From: Pseudalkalibacillus decolorationis
GTDB taxonomy: Bacteria; Bacillota; Bacilli; Bacillales; Fictibacillaceae
Reading direction: 5' to 3'
Assembly: GCF_024609785.1 (NCBI RefSeq)
Contig: NZ_JANHJQ010000009.1
Coordinates: forward strand, 62,001-126,000
DNA length: 64,000 nt
Positions 46,296 through 55,886 of this stretch are shown here, one piece after another; the stretch's first letter is position 1, and every line of letters begins with the position of its first letter. The notes below the pieces were generated by a model, which was given only the letters and a program-made list of their open reading frames with translations, had not been told where the DNA came from and made no database searches. The position numbers and the translations under genes were made by a program.

Positions 46296-47218
46296 TGAAC
46301 TGAGTGCCCTCCTCTCGAGATTTTATAGTTAATAACGGTAAGGATCATTAATATTACCCACAGGACCATTCCCATTGCGGTTGCATATCCCATATCAAGC
46401 TCTACAAAGGCTTTTTGGTAGATATACAGAGGTAATGACATTGTGCTATCTAATGGACCGCCACCTGTCATGATATAAATGCTGGTAAACATTTGAATCG
46501 TCCCAAGAGTTGCCATAACAAGTGTCACTGCAAACACTGGCCGTAGTTGCGGTAAATAGACGTGCCATAATATTTTTATTGGTGATGCCCCGTCGATTCT
46601 TGCTGCCTCGATAAGGTCTTTTGAAACGGCTTGAAGACCAGCCAGATAGATTAGCATATAAAAGCCCATAGCTTTCCATGCTTCAAGTATTGATATAGCA
46701 GGAATTGCAGCATTGGTGTTCAATAGCCAGTTAATATCCGCATTTTCAAAGCCAATTCCTTGCAAAAACGCATTAATCAATCCTGATGGATGATATAAAT
46801 ATTTCCACATAATTGCTACAGCTACCATCGCTGTTACAACTGGTAAGTAATAGATCAATCTAAAAAAGTTAATTCCTTTTAATTTTCTATTTACAAGAAT
46901 CGCTAAAAATAAAGGTAGAATAATAATCATGGGAACTGTAATAAGAAAATATTTCATGGAATTTCCTAGTGCTTTCCAAAATTTATCATCATTCATCATC
47001 GTTCGATAGTTTTCAATCCCGATCCATTCGGGTGGTGCTAACACATGGTATTCGGTAAATGAATAATAGAATGCATTTATAGTTGGTAAATATTCAAATG
47101 TTGAGAGAAGAACAATAGCTGGCAACAAGAAAATATATGGGACGAAATTAAATTTCCTTTTTCTTTTTTTTCTTTCCGTAACTACACTATGGCGGACTGT
47201 TGTTTCTACTTGGTTCAT
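46292..47218 (-). CDS. carbohydrate ABC transporter permease (MalF/UgpA type), region 5
   Basis: Membrane subunit of 308 aa; basic N-terminal tail with KKRKRK, then six hydrophobic segments and the EAA loop IEAARIDGA near residue 202. It follows the binding-protein gene across a 94-nt gap containing a hairpin. Partner of the MalG-type subunit encoded next. Confidence 0.93.
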   Translation of the reverse strand: MNQVETTVRHSVVTERKKRKRKFNFVPYIFLLPAIVLLSTFEYLPTINAFYYSFTEYHVLAPPEWIGIENYRTMMNDDKFWKALGNSMKYFLITVPMIIILPLFLAILVNRKLKGINFFRLIYYLPVVTAMVAVAIMWKYLYHPSGLINAFLQGIGFENADINWLLNTNAAIPAISILEAWKAMGFYMLIYLAGLQAVSKDLIEAARIDGASPIKILWHVYLPQLRPVFAVTLVMATLGTIQMFTSIYIMTGGGPLDSTMSLPLYIYQKAFVELDMGYATAMGMVLWVILMILTVINYKISRGGHSVQ

Positions 47219-47262
47219 AAACGACTTATCGACTCCTTTCTGAGAAGCTAAATAAAAGAATT

Positions 47263-47288
47263 GCAGCGGAAAACCTTCAATCCGCTGC
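47263..47288 (-). other. intercistronic hairpin after binding-protein gene
   Basis: GCAGCGGA pairs with TCCGCTGC (8 bp, 10-nt loop), 25 nt past the binding-protein stop. No clean U-run follows. Equivalent in position to the hairpin at 2926-2964. Confidence 0.6.
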
Positions 47289-47312
47289 TTATAATATGAA
47301 TATTTTTAAATC

Positions 47313-48599
47313 CTATTTAGAAAGAGCTTCATTCCAGTGCTCTACAGCTGTATCCAGTGCCTCTTGTGTAGATTTTTCACCCAAAAGGGCGGCGCGGATT
47401 TGTTCAAGATAAACTTCTTTCAATTCTTCTTCCTTTTCAATCCCAAGCGTGTTTATAGTAAGCTTCGGTGATATTTCAACCATTATTTTTCGTGCTTCAT
47501 CATGGATATTTTTCACTTCAAAATCAGTAAAGAATGGATCCTTTAACGTTTCTTCTGTTGATGGGAAGATCGCAACTAATTTTGTAAATTCCAGTTGATT
47601 CTTAGCATTGGTTACATAAAGCGCAAATTTTGCCGCCTCTTCTGGGTGCTCCGATTTTTTAGGTACAACAAACGTTTGAATACCTCCCAAAGCTACTTTG
47701 CCTTCACTTCCTGTTACAGGTTTAAATACTTTTAATTTAGGAATCACACTTGGAGCATTCTTTTCTATACTTACTAATCCTGAAGCAACCTTTTGTCCTG
47801 TATGTGCTTGCTGTCCATTTTCAAATGTTTGTTGAAGCTGGCGATCATCTTCTGTAACAGCTCCTGACGCGATAGCTCCATTTTTATATCCCTTTACAAA
47901 CATTTCAACAAAATCAACATGTTCTTTAGAGTTAAAAACGGCCTTTGTTCTATCTTCATTTAAAATGGGTAGTCCTTGGCCAATTAATACTTCCATTGTA
48001 GGAATATCATTACCCCCGTAGACATCCGGCAGTTTTTCGTGAATTTGTTTCCCCATTTCCATATATTCATCCCATGTTTGAGGAGGACTATCAGGATCAA
48101 GACCTGCTTTTTCATATATTTCGGTGTTCAACATACCTACTGGCGGACCACCATGATACCAGGGGATACCTAATACATTTTCATTAAAGGTCAGCCCTTC
48201 TACTAACCCATCAATATACGGGTCTAGTTCTTTTTCATCTACGAGTTTATCAATCGGATTGAGTACGTTATAACTTCTGATCAAAGAAATATCTGTGCTT
48301 GCAAGGTTAACCACATCAGGAACCTCTTCGCTTTTTAGAGCAGTAATAAATTTCTTTGTAACATCTGCACCTGGAACATCCACCCAATTAATTTTTACAT
48401 TGGGATTTTCTTTTTCATATTCGTCTACAATCCCTTGAATGTAATCCCCAAAGTTTTTCTTAAGATTAATCGTCCAAAATTCAAGCTCAATGGTTCCATC
48501 CTTTTCTGTGGTTGATTCTTTGTCTGGTGCACAAGCTAAAAGAGGTATGAAAGAGAGTAAAAATATCATTAAAAGACCTACAACCTTCTTACGATTCAT
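47313..48599 (-). CDS. extracellular sugar-binding lipoprotein, region 5
   Basis: Family-1 solute-binding lipoprotein, 428 aa. Lipobox PLLAC with Cys23, then the domain opening IELEFWTINLKKNFGDYIQGI and conserved NPIDKLVDEKELDPY and QTWDEYMEMGKQ segments. First gene of the operon that continues with two permeases, GHL6-like protein, dehydrogenase/epimerase, aldolase and DUF624. AAGGAGGGG precedes the ATG. Its promoter carries the regulon palindrome. Ligand unknown, probably an amino-sugar oligosaccharide given the GH20 gene in the co-regulated region. Confidence 0.93.
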   Translation of the reverse strand: MNRKKVVGLLMIFLLSFIPLLACAPDKESTTEKDGTIELEFWTINLKKNFGDYIQGIVDEYEKENPNVKINWVDVPGADVTKKFITALKSEEVPDVVNLASTDISLIRSYNVLNPIDKLVDEKELDPYIDGLVEGLTFNENVLGIPWYHGGPPVGMLNTEIYEKAGLDPDSPPQTWDEYMEMGKQIHEKLPDVYGGNDIPTMEVLIGQGLPILNEDRTKAVFNSKEHVDFVEMFVKGYKNGAIASGAVTEDDRQLQQTFENGQQAHTGQKVASGLVSIEKNAPSVIPKLKVFKPVTGSEGKVALGGIQTFVVPKKSEHPEEAAKFALYVTNAKNQLEFTKLVAIFPSTEETLKDPFFTDFEVKNIHDEARKIMVEISPKLTINTLGIEKEEELKEVYLEQIRAALLGEKSTQEALDTAVEHWNEALSK

Positions 48600-48660
48600 T
48601 AAGACCCCTCCTTAGATTTCATACTTAAGAAAATTCTGACTTTTTATGTAAGTTACCTAC

Positions 48661-48709
48661 ATAATAAGGTTATTTCATACTTAAAGACAAGTCTTTTAAA
48701 TGTCTTTAA
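48661..48709 (-). promoter_or_regulatory. promoter with AAAGAC-GTCTTT operator, importer operon
   Basis: Leftward -35 TTGTCT (48685-48690), 18-bp spacer, -10 TATTAT (48661-48666). The -35 is part of the perfect palindrome AAAGACAAGTCTTT (48683-48696). An extra half-site GTCTTTAA lies at 48702-48709. Confidence 0.8.
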
Positions 48710-48723
48710 ATATTGACGAACTA

Positions 48724-50601
48724 TTAAAAAACATTAGCAGAAGCAATTCTTCTGTATTTACTTTCTTTGCCAAGTCCTTTCTTTATACTTGGATCATAAT
48801 AAAGCTTATCAGCTTCTAATTCATCAATGCACTCAATTTTACCCTCTACATAATCTGTAATCCTTTTTTGTGTCGTTTCAATACGAGCGATTAAACCACC
48901 ATACCGAATGTCAAGGACTTCCCATCCGAATGGTTTGTTATTTTTCATCCATTCCTCTCTATGGGCTTTTTTAAGTCCATTTACTCGATCATGTAATACT
49001 TTCAATTCTTTGTTAGAAACCTCTTGTAGTTCTTCTTTCATATTTTTTTGATAAAGGTAAAATAATTTAAGACCCATTTCACTTTTCAAACTTAATAATA
49101 AACAAAGCCTTGAAGTAAATTCATACAAAGAAGTCCACCTTGAGTCCTTTTTAATGTGGTGCTCTAGTTCTTCATAAATAGATCTATAATGATTGCTAAA
49201 ACCTAAATTCTCAATATTCTTGTCAAACAGACCTAAGAGAATATCTTGCCACAATAAATACTTTGTTGGATTATCAGGTATTAGCTTATGCCAATCTGCC
49301 GCTGAGTGTACATCTCCTTTTCCAAGAGCTAGAAAAGCATTAAAATCTCCACCAGTACAAAACTCAAACCGACGTTTTACTTTTTCTGAATCTATTGTTT
49401 TTGAGTAGCCATGTTCTGCAAAAAGTTGTAAGCCTAAAAGTGCAAAAAAATAGTTACTTTCTGAACCATCATCACCCCATAGAGTCGCAAAAACTTCTTT
49501 TACATTCTCTTGTTTACAGGCACTTAACGCAGCATTTGTAGTGTTGAAAGTTTTTTCATAGTGTATGGTTGGTCCATTCCATGTCCAAATACCCCCTGCA
49601 AATACGGGCTTAGAACCAAAATCAGCATGCTTTTGAATAAAATTAATATAAAAATCTTCCTTTTCGTTATAGTAATCCCAATAAACTAACTGAACACCTT
49701 TAGGAATATCTCTCACAACTTCTTTTGGGATATTAATGTCTAAATCATAATAAGCATTTGTTTCTGACCACACACGGAAATACATATCGCTCCACACCAT
49801 CGGTTTTAATTCTAGTTTGTTAGTAATTTTCATAACCTCTTTAAGATGTTGGGTCATTAAATTGAAGCGATCTTCTTTTCCAAATCGATCTAAGAATTTC
49901 CCACGACCTAAACCATGTGCTTCATCCATACCAATGTGAATCCTATTCGTCCTAAAAGGACTTGCAGCAGATTGGATCATCTTATCAATAAAGTTATATG
50001 TTTCCTTATTTCTTATTAGTAAGACGTCCTCTGTGTCCTGAATATTTGCTGTGTGAGACCATCTTAAATAGGAGGAGAGATGAGCAAGTGTTTGGATACA
50101 TGGAATTACTTCAATGCCGAAACTATATGCATAATCATCTATCTCTTTTAGTTCAGAATTTGTATATCTTCCCCTTAAGTAGCCGAAATAGGGTTCCGAC
50201 TCAATTGTATAAGTATCTTCTGTGTAAAGCATTAACATATTTAAGCCCATAGTTGCCATATATCTAATGAATGTTTTTACGGTCTCAGGTTTTAAGACAC
50301 CATTTCTTGAACAATCAAACATTGCGCCATTCATCTTAAATTGAGGTTCTTCCTTAATTTCAAATGAGGTCTGATTTCTAGTGGCTTCAATAAACAATCC
50401 TAATGCTCTAAAAAAGTGAATATCATCACAATATCTGATTGCCCCTTGATTATTCACTAACCTTACTTCAATTACATTTTCCACCGTTTTTTCTACTCTT
50501 ACAGGTAACCCATTTTCAATGACTTTGAAGCCAAGCTGTGATTCTAGCTCCAAAATGCCCTTCATTAGGTCTTTTGATATCCCTTGAAAAGTTAAATTCA
50601 T
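48724..50601 (-). CDS. beta-N-acetylhexosaminidase-like protein, GH20
   Basis: Cytoplasmic GH20-family glycosidase of 625 aa, no signal peptide. A small alpha/beta N-terminal domain precedes the barrel, whose catalytic Asp-Glu pair is D226-E227 in RIHIGMDEAHGLG. Other family features are FKMNGAMFDCSRNGVLK and FGIEVIPCIQTLAHL. The C-terminal 200 residues are helical. Retaining, substrate-assisted cleavage of terminal N-acetylhexosamine is expected. I start at the ATG at 50601, after GAGGAGGG; an in-frame start 21 nt earlier overlaps the upstream gene. Last gene of the Gfo-deacetylase-DegT-DegT-GH20 series. Confidence 0.9.
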   Translation of the reverse strand: MNLTFQGISKDLMKGILELESQLGFKVIENGLPVRVEKTVENVIEVRLVNNQGAIRYCDDIHFFRALGLFIEATRNQTSFEIKEEPQFKMNGAMFDCSRNGVLKPETVKTFIRYMATMGLNMLMLYTEDTYTIESEPYFGYLRGRYTNSELKEIDDYAYSFGIEVIPCIQTLAHLSSYLRWSHTANIQDTEDVLLIRNKETYNFIDKMIQSAASPFRTNRIHIGMDEAHGLGRGKFLDRFGKEDRFNLMTQHLKEVMKITNKLELKPMVWSDMYFRVWSETNAYYDLDINIPKEVVRDIPKGVQLVYWDYYNEKEDFYINFIQKHADFGSKPVFAGGIWTWNGPTIHYEKTFNTTNAALSACKQENVKEVFATLWGDDGSESNYFFALLGLQLFAEHGYSKTIDSEKVKRRFEFCTGGDFNAFLALGKGDVHSAADWHKLIPDNPTKYLLWQDILLGLFDKNIENLGFSNHYRSIYEELEHHIKKDSRWTSLYEFTSRLCLLLSLKSEMGLKLFYLYQKNMKEELQEVSNKELKVLHDRVNGLKKAHREEWMKNNKPFGWEVLDIRYGGLIARIETTQKRITDYVEGKIECIDELEADKLYYDPSIKKGLGKESKYRRIASANVF

Positions 50602-50618
50602 ACTAACCCTCCTCGTAT

Positions 50619-51833
50619 TCATAAATAGGATTGTACAACTTTCTTCACTGCTTTTGCTGCATCGTAAATACCCTCTTCATCACTTAACAGAACCGTCTGT
50701 GTAATCCAGATAGTTTGTTGATCTCCCATTCGTTCAGCGACTGGACAATTGTAGATTCGTTCCTCACCTGTCCAATCCCTTATTGATTGTATGATTGACT
50801 TGTATCTATTTAAAGCAGTGTAACCCGTAGCAGATGGAATCCCTTCTAAACCAAGTTTCTTAACAAAATCAGGTTTGTCTATTTGCTCTGAAAGTGTCCT
50901 ATCTAGATAAAACATATACAAATGGTGTCCATTACGAGTAACCCTTGGATCCTGTTTAAATAGATGGATTCCTTCAATTGTATTTAAAAGATCGTTTAAT
51001 AGTTTTGCATTTTGATTTCTTCGTTCAACTTGTTTCTCAAGTCGTGTCATTTGTCCTAATAATACCGCTGCTTGAAGTTCTGTCATCCTTAAATTCCAAC
51101 CAATTTCATCATGCTGATACCAAGCCCCGTCTCGCACCCTCCCAACATTGGCAATTGACCATGCCTTATCTGCAAGTTGTTTATTGTTTGAAAGAATGAT
51201 GCCTCCTTCACCTGATGTGAGGTTTTTGCTAGATTGGAAACTAAACGTCCCTATGTCCCCTATTGCACCGACACCTCGCCCTTTCCATTCAGATCCAACT
51301 GCTTGTGCAGCATCTTCAATTAATGCCAGGTTATACTTATCTGCAATCTGTCTTAAACGATCCAAATCGGCTGGTGTCCCACCAATATGAACAGCTACTA
51401 TAGCTTTAGTCTTTGAAGTTACCGCTTTTTCAACTTCTTCAGGATCAATTAATAAAGATTGTTCTTCTACATCAACAAATACAGGTATAGCTCCAAAAAG
51501 AAGTGCAGAGGTTGCAGTTGCAATGAACGTATAAGAGGGCATGATCACTTCATCATATGGCTTTACCCCAACAGCCTGAAGAGCGACAGTAATAGCAAGT
51601 GTTCCATTGACTACTGACACACCATGACTTGCATCTTGAAATAAAGCAAACTTTTTTTCAAATTCAGGCAATTTTGCTTCGTAATCGGGAATATTCGAAC
51701 CCCCTGACCCACCCCATTTCCCTGAATTTATGACATCTTCTAAAATTTGTTTTTCAAGTTCTCCACTAATTGGCCATGTAGGATATGGAGCTTTTCGTAC
51801 AAGTTCTCCATGTTGATTTGTAAGTTTTTTCAT
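50619..51833 (-). CDS. DegT/DnrJ/EryC1-family PLP aminotransferase (first of two)
   Basis: PLP-dependent sugar aminotransferase, fold type I, 404 aa. Seen: VVNGTLAITVALQAVGV and DEVIMPSYTFIATATS, the cofactor Asp in LALIEDAAQAVGSEWKG, and Lys203 in SFQSSKNLTSGEGG as Schiff-base Lys. Family members usually make amino sugars from keto sugars; in a catabolic operon the reverse (removal of an amino group to give a keto sugar) is plausible. AAAGGAG precedes the ATG. Located 14 nt after a second member of the same family. Confidence 0.92.
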   Translation of the reverse strand: MKKLTNQHGELVRKAPYPTWPISGELEKQILEDVINSGKWGGSGGSNIPDYEAKLPEFEKKFALFQDASHGVSVVNGTLAITVALQAVGVKPYDEVIMPSYTFIATATSALLFGAIPVFVDVEEQSLLIDPEEVEKAVTSKTKAIVAVHIGGTPADLDRLRQIADKYNLALIEDAAQAVGSEWKGRGVGAIGDIGTFSFQSSKNLTSGEGGIILSNNKQLADKAWSIANVGRVRDGAWYQHDEIGWNLRMTELQAAVLLGQMTRLEKQVERRNQNAKLLNDLLNTIEGIHLFKQDPRVTRNGHHLYMFYLDRTLSEQIDKPDFVKKLGLEGIPSATGYTALNRYKSIIQSIRDWTGEERIYNCPVAERMGDQQTIWITQTVLLSDEEGIYDAAKAVKKVVQSYL

Positions 51834-51847
51834 GAGCTCTCCTTTAG

Positions 51848-53095
51848 TTAATTCGCCTTTACTTTATTGATTTGATAATAACTTGTTACCTTATGAATTG
51901 CGTTTACAATATCCCTGATATCATCATCTGTATAAAATTCACTGACAGGAATACGTATTGAAGTTAAGAGAATTTTCTCTGCCTCAGGACATAACCCTTT
52001 TTTATACACTGTGCTTGATAACTCAAAAGGGAAATGACTATTAATATAGGCTTGTTTATTTTGGAATAAACCATTCAGGTAAACGACTTGTGGGATATAT
52101 CCCGCTGAAGCCGGAATCCCTTCTGCCCTTAGGGCTTCAGCAAACTCATTTCTTGAACAGGAAAAGCTTTCTTCATCGATTCGAAACATATAGAACCAGT
52201 ATGTGCATGTATCGTTTTTATTAACTTTATGAGAATAAATACCTTTGAGGTCCTTGATACCCATAGAAATTTCATCCCCATGTTTTGTTCGTTTTTCACA
52301 AATGAATGGAAGCTTTTTAAGTTGGGCGATTCCAACAGCACCTTGTAGTTCTGTCATTCTGTAGTTAGGGGCAAGGTAATTAAGTTCCCTTTGTACGTTA
52401 GTCCCAAATCGCTGATAGTTTTTATCAGCAAATGCATGAGCAGTTTTGAAGTCATCTTCATCATTAGAATTAATCGTCACCATTCCCCCATCACCCGTGG
52501 AAATGTGCTTAAAATCATTTGTACTGAAACATCCATAATCACCGATAGTACCAACTAGTTTACCTTCATATTTTGCCATATAGCTTTGAGCACAATCTTC
52601 GATCACTTTCAATCTATATTTCGTAGCGATTTCCATAATCGGATCCATGTCAACTGGATTTCCTGCTAAATGAACAACTACTATTGCCTTAGTACGATCT
52701 GTTATTTTCTCCTCAACAGACTCTGGTGAAAGATTATAGGAATTAGGATCAAGATCAGCAAATACCGGTATGGCATTTTGATAGAGAATTCCGATCAAAG
52801 TACCTTGATCAGTAATAGGACTTGTGATCACCTCATCACCTACTGTTACCCCAGAAACTCCTAAAGCCACATGTATAGCAGCTGTACCAGAAGAAGCAGC
52901 AACACTATATTTTACTCCGTATAACTCATTAAAATTGTTTAAAAACGTCTTAACCTTGTTACCAGCATGATAAAATAATGTATTTTGTTCAAGGGCTTCC
53001 AACAACTCTTTTCCTTCTTCAAAACCAAACCTTCTCCCTGTTCCAAAAGGTGTTGTTTTTATTTTGTTACCTCCGTTGATTGCAAGCTCATTCAT
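51848..53095 (-). CDS. DegT/DnrJ/EryC1-family PLP aminotransferase (second of two)
   Basis: Fold type I PLP enzyme, 415 aa. Seen: VAASSGTAAIHVALGVSGV, DEVITSPITDQGTLIGILY, the cofactor Asp in KVIEDCAQSYMAKYEG, and Lys196 in STNDFKHISTGDGG as Schiff-base Lys. It is clearly divergent from its neighbour (for example SPITDQGT instead of PSYTFIAT), so this is not a recent duplication. The pair could act as a heteromer or on two successive amino-sugar intermediates. GAGGAG precedes the ATG. Confidence 0.92.
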   Translation of the reverse strand: MNELAINGGNKIKTTPFGTGRRFGFEEGKELLEALEQNTLFYHAGNKVKTFLNNFNELYGVKYSVAASSGTAAIHVALGVSGVTVGDEVITSPITDQGTLIGILYQNAIPVFADLDPNSYNLSPESVEEKITDRTKAIVVVHLAGNPVDMDPIMEIATKYRLKVIEDCAQSYMAKYEGKLVGTIGDYGCFSTNDFKHISTGDGGMVTINSNDEDDFKTAHAFADKNYQRFGTNVQRELNYLAPNYRMTELQGAVGIAQLKKLPFICEKRTKHGDEISMGIKDLKGIYSHKVNKNDTCTYWFYMFRIDEESFSCSRNEFAEALRAEGIPASAGYIPQVVYLNGLFQNKQAYINSHFPFELSSTVYKKGLCPEAEKILLTSIRIPVSEFYTDDDIRDIVNAIHKVTSYYQINKVKAN

Positions 53096-53130
53096 TTTTA
53101 TCGCTCCTCGTTTAATTCATATATCAGAGT

Positions 53131-54816
53131 TCAGTTAACTTTCATAGACTTAATAACTTGTTTCTTGCACCAGATTCCAAAGCGTTTTACCATTTCTGTT
53201 TCATCACCCAGCTCTTCATTGGTCAATGGAATTAAGACCACAGAATTTTCGACTTCATTGAAAACTTGCAATGATCCATCAGAATTTATACTTTTTATTT
53301 TCATTTGGAGTCGTTCTCTGAACCAGTCGTTAATTTGTTTGCCTGTCCAAAAATCATATCCCATTTTCTTACCTTCCTTTGTAACAAGCTTTACAGCGTT
53401 ATGAACAGACCATTGCCTATAAATATGAATTTGATGAAATAGAAAGTGAGCGACTCCCCTTACCATTTTAACTTGTTCTAAAAAGGGTTTCACAATGCTT
53501 GTATCAGCTAAACGATCTAAATCCACATCCTGTGTCAAAAAGCTAATTTCCACAACATTATAGAGGCGATTTCTCTGATCAGCCCACGAAATAGGAAAAT
53601 AAGGGTGACAGGTACCAAAAAGAAAACCTATATTCCCCTTTTTACTTGGACCTCTAGTCTGATCAGATTGTATTCCATATTGCTCACACCATTCAAAAAG
53701 TTCCCCCCAACCCTCAAATCTTGTGTAGTGATTTTTATTAGAATAAATAACTGACTTCCCAGTTGTCTTTTTCAACCAGTCTAGTTGTCTAGAAAATTCA
53801 TCTTTACTCCAGATTCCGTTATCAGATTCCATAGCATTAAAATGAAAAGCAATTTCATGGGCATCTTTCTCAATTTCTTCATAAATTTTATTGGAATAGC
53901 CAGGTTCCATCATGCACCAAGTTGATTTAATGTTACATTCTTTCAAGACCCTAAGTGTTATCTCTGCAGAATCATCTAAATTAATATCGCTATCATGTGA
54001 TATCATTGCAACCTGATTAACTCCTTCAGGCCAATAGTCTATAAGAGGTAAGGTCTTGCCTTTATCAATTGATGCTTTTATCAAATGTGATATCAATATT
54101 TCCTTCCAAAGGTCAGCATAAGGATACTTAAAATATTTTTCACCAGTTTCTGTAATAGCTCGATCATATTCCCAATCTAATTCAAAACCATCATCCGCTT
54201 TTAGCAAATTGTCATCCAAGTTCGCTGAGCCATCTAATGCTGGATTTCCATCTTCTATTACTGGTTTGGTTCCTTGCTGGAATCCTACAATAGCTCCAAT
54301 TATATCGATTGACCACCGATGTACCTCTCCGTTTCCTAAAATGAACTTTTGAAAAGCAACCCCTGCTTTTTTACCATGGGGGAAACTGTCACGAAGTGTG
54401 CCCATTTCTTCAACAAGTTTTTCACTTTTTAAAAGGGGCTTCCAAGTAACCGCCTTCAAAAAACGAATGGGAATGTCTTCAAAGCCTACTATTTGTTCAG
54501 CGTATCCTGGACGAATTGTTTTAGTTTGATATCCAAATTTAGAGGCCATTTTTTCTAATCCACAATAAGAAATTAAAGTGCCTCCTTGATTCACAAATTC
54601 TATTAACTTATCATTAACGTGTTGTTCTGTTGGATCAAGGGCAATAACTAAAATGTCAAAGTCAGAAATTTCTTCTATATCCTCGATCCATGCATATGGG
54701 ATCCCAGTGTAATCCAAGACTTGTCTTATGTAGATGCCAAATGCATTTTCTTTTCTGGTCCATCTTTTCACTGCCTCACCTTGATCAAAGTAAACTGCTA
54801 CCTTCGCCAGTTTCAT
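53131..54816 (-). CDS. polysaccharide-deacetylase-like protein with GATase-like N-terminus
   Basis: 561 aa, cytoplasmic. The first 110 residues resemble a class I glutamine-amidotransferase-like fold (FDILVIALDPTEQ... INQGGTLIS pattern). The second half carries NodB-like motifs: MISHDSDINLDD (near 275; expected metal-binding Asp), DAHEIAFHFN (near 315; His-x3-His) and HFLFHQIHIYRQ. It may remove N-acetyl groups from imported oligosaccharide, or act on another C-N bond. Motif 1 is SHDSD rather than TFDD, so the activity may be atypical. AAGGAG precedes the ATG; 21 nt after the Gfo/Idh/MocA gene. Confidence 0.75.
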   Translation of the reverse strand: MKLAKVAVYFDQGEAVKRWTRKENAFGIYIRQVLDYTGIPYAWIEDIEEISDFDILVIALDPTEQHVNDKLIEFVNQGGTLISYCGLEKMASKFGYQTKTIRPGYAEQIVGFEDIPIRFLKAVTWKPLLKSEKLVEEMGTLRDSFPHGKKAGVAFQKFILGNGEVHRWSIDIIGAIVGFQQGTKPVIEDGNPALDGSANLDDNLLKADDGFELDWEYDRAITETGEKYFKYPYADLWKEILISHLIKASIDKGKTLPLIDYWPEGVNQVAMISHDSDINLDDSAEITLRVLKECNIKSTWCMMEPGYSNKIYEEIEKDAHEIAFHFNAMESDNGIWSKDEFSRQLDWLKKTTGKSVIYSNKNHYTRFEGWGELFEWCEQYGIQSDQTRGPSKKGNIGFLFGTCHPYFPISWADQRNRLYNVVEISFLTQDVDLDRLADTSIVKPFLEQVKMVRGVAHFLFHQIHIYRQWSVHNAVKLVTKEGKKMGYDFWTGKQINDWFRERLQMKIKSINSDGSLQVFNEVENSVVLIPLTNEELGDETEMVKRFGIWCKKQVIKSMKVN

Positions 54817-54837
54817 AAAAAAGCTCCTTTATAACAT

Positions 54838-55734
54838 TTAGAGTTCTACTTTTTTTTCAGTTTTACGACTTTCATTTGCAGCTTCAATAAACCTTATAAT
54901 CTCAACTGTTTCTTCTAGATCTATTACTGAAATACCTGTCTTAAACATCTTCATCACCTGTTCTAGTAAACTTGCATAATGTGGTTTAGTCCCTTTTTGG
55001 CCATCTGCAAATAAAGTTGTATTTGGCTGATGTATTAAAGTTCCAAACTGGTTGTTTCCTTTTCGGTTTCCCCTTACTGTACCTATTCTGCCATCAGCCC
55101 ATTCTCCAACAACAAGATCATAATCATTATTCGTTGTAGCCTGTACACTTTTACAACCCTTTCCAAGTGCCGTATACAGCATTTCGACTGCATGGATTCC
55201 ATACCAGAATAATCCTGGCTGCGATTCCTCTATTTTCATAGGTCCATAGGAATCTGCCCCAATTATGCTATTGCTTGAATTCACAATATTTTGGAGTTCT
55301 TCAGCATACCTTAAGGATGAAGAACTCATGAGAGGTATATCATTTTTATTGGCAATTTCCCATATTTGTTTCGCTTTTTCATAGTTAACTGTAAATGGTT
55401 TATCGATAAAAACAGGCTTTTTGAAGGAGGCAATTTGATTGAATTGTTCTAAATGAACACGGCCATCTACCGAAGTTATAATAATTGCATCAGCTGATTC
55501 TCCGACTTCCTCAATTGATGCTGACATTTTAATACCAAATTCCTCACTTAGTTTATTTGTAATACCCTCCACTCTCGAATAACTCAGTTTAAAGTCTTGA
55601 GAACCTCCTGGATAAGCAATTACCACTTCTCCTCCATAGACATGGTTAGGATGATTTTGGTCGTTTAACAATTCAGAGAATGCTATACAATGTGATGTGT
55701 CTAATCCTACCATCCCAATTTTTAGATTATTCAT
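54838..55734 (-). CDS. Gfo/Idh/MocA-family oxidoreductase, region 5
   Basis: Short family member, 298 aa. The N-terminal strand LKIGMVGLDTSHC has a variant dinucleotide loop; VFIDKPFTVN carries the catalytic Lys-Pro; the C-terminal domain has GLFWYGIHAVEMLYTALG with the conserved His. It should oxidise a sugar hydroxyl to a ketone, giving the keto sugar that the two PLP enzymes could amination/deamination-couple with. First gene of the operon ending with GH20. AGGAGGAAG precedes the ATG. Confidence 0.87.
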   Translation of the reverse strand: MNNLKIGMVGLDTSHCIAFSELLNDQNHPNHVYGGEVVIAYPGGSQDFKLSYSRVEGITNKLSEEFGIKMSASIEEVGESADAIIITSVDGRVHLEQFNQIASFKKPVFIDKPFTVNYEKAKQIWEIANKNDIPLMSSSSLRYAEELQNIVNSSNSIIGADSYGPMKIEESQPGLFWYGIHAVEMLYTALGKGCKSVQATTNNDYDLVVGEWADGRIGTVRGNRKGNNQFGTLIHQPNTTLFADGQKGTKPHYASLLEQVMKMFKTGISVIDLEETVEIIRFIEAANESRKTEKKVEL

Positions 55735-55774
55735 AACTTCCTCCTATCATTTAATATTCGGAATATTCATTCTC

Positions 55775-55820
55775 ATTATAAAACTATCACATAATTAAAG
55801 ACAAGTCTTAAAAAAGTCTT
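55775..55820 (-). promoter_or_regulatory. promoter with AAAGAC-GTCTTA operator, divergent region
   Basis: Leftward -35 TTGTCT (55799-55804), 18-bp spacer, -10 TATAAT (55775-55780). The palindrome AAAGACAAGTCTTA spans 55797-55810 and a further half-site AAGTCTTTTA follows at 55815-55824 toward the regulator gene. Confidence 0.8.
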
Positions 55821-55886
55821 TTATTAAAACCCTATTTTCGTTATAATTGAAAACAAATTAAATAGGATGCATAAGGAGGAAACTTG

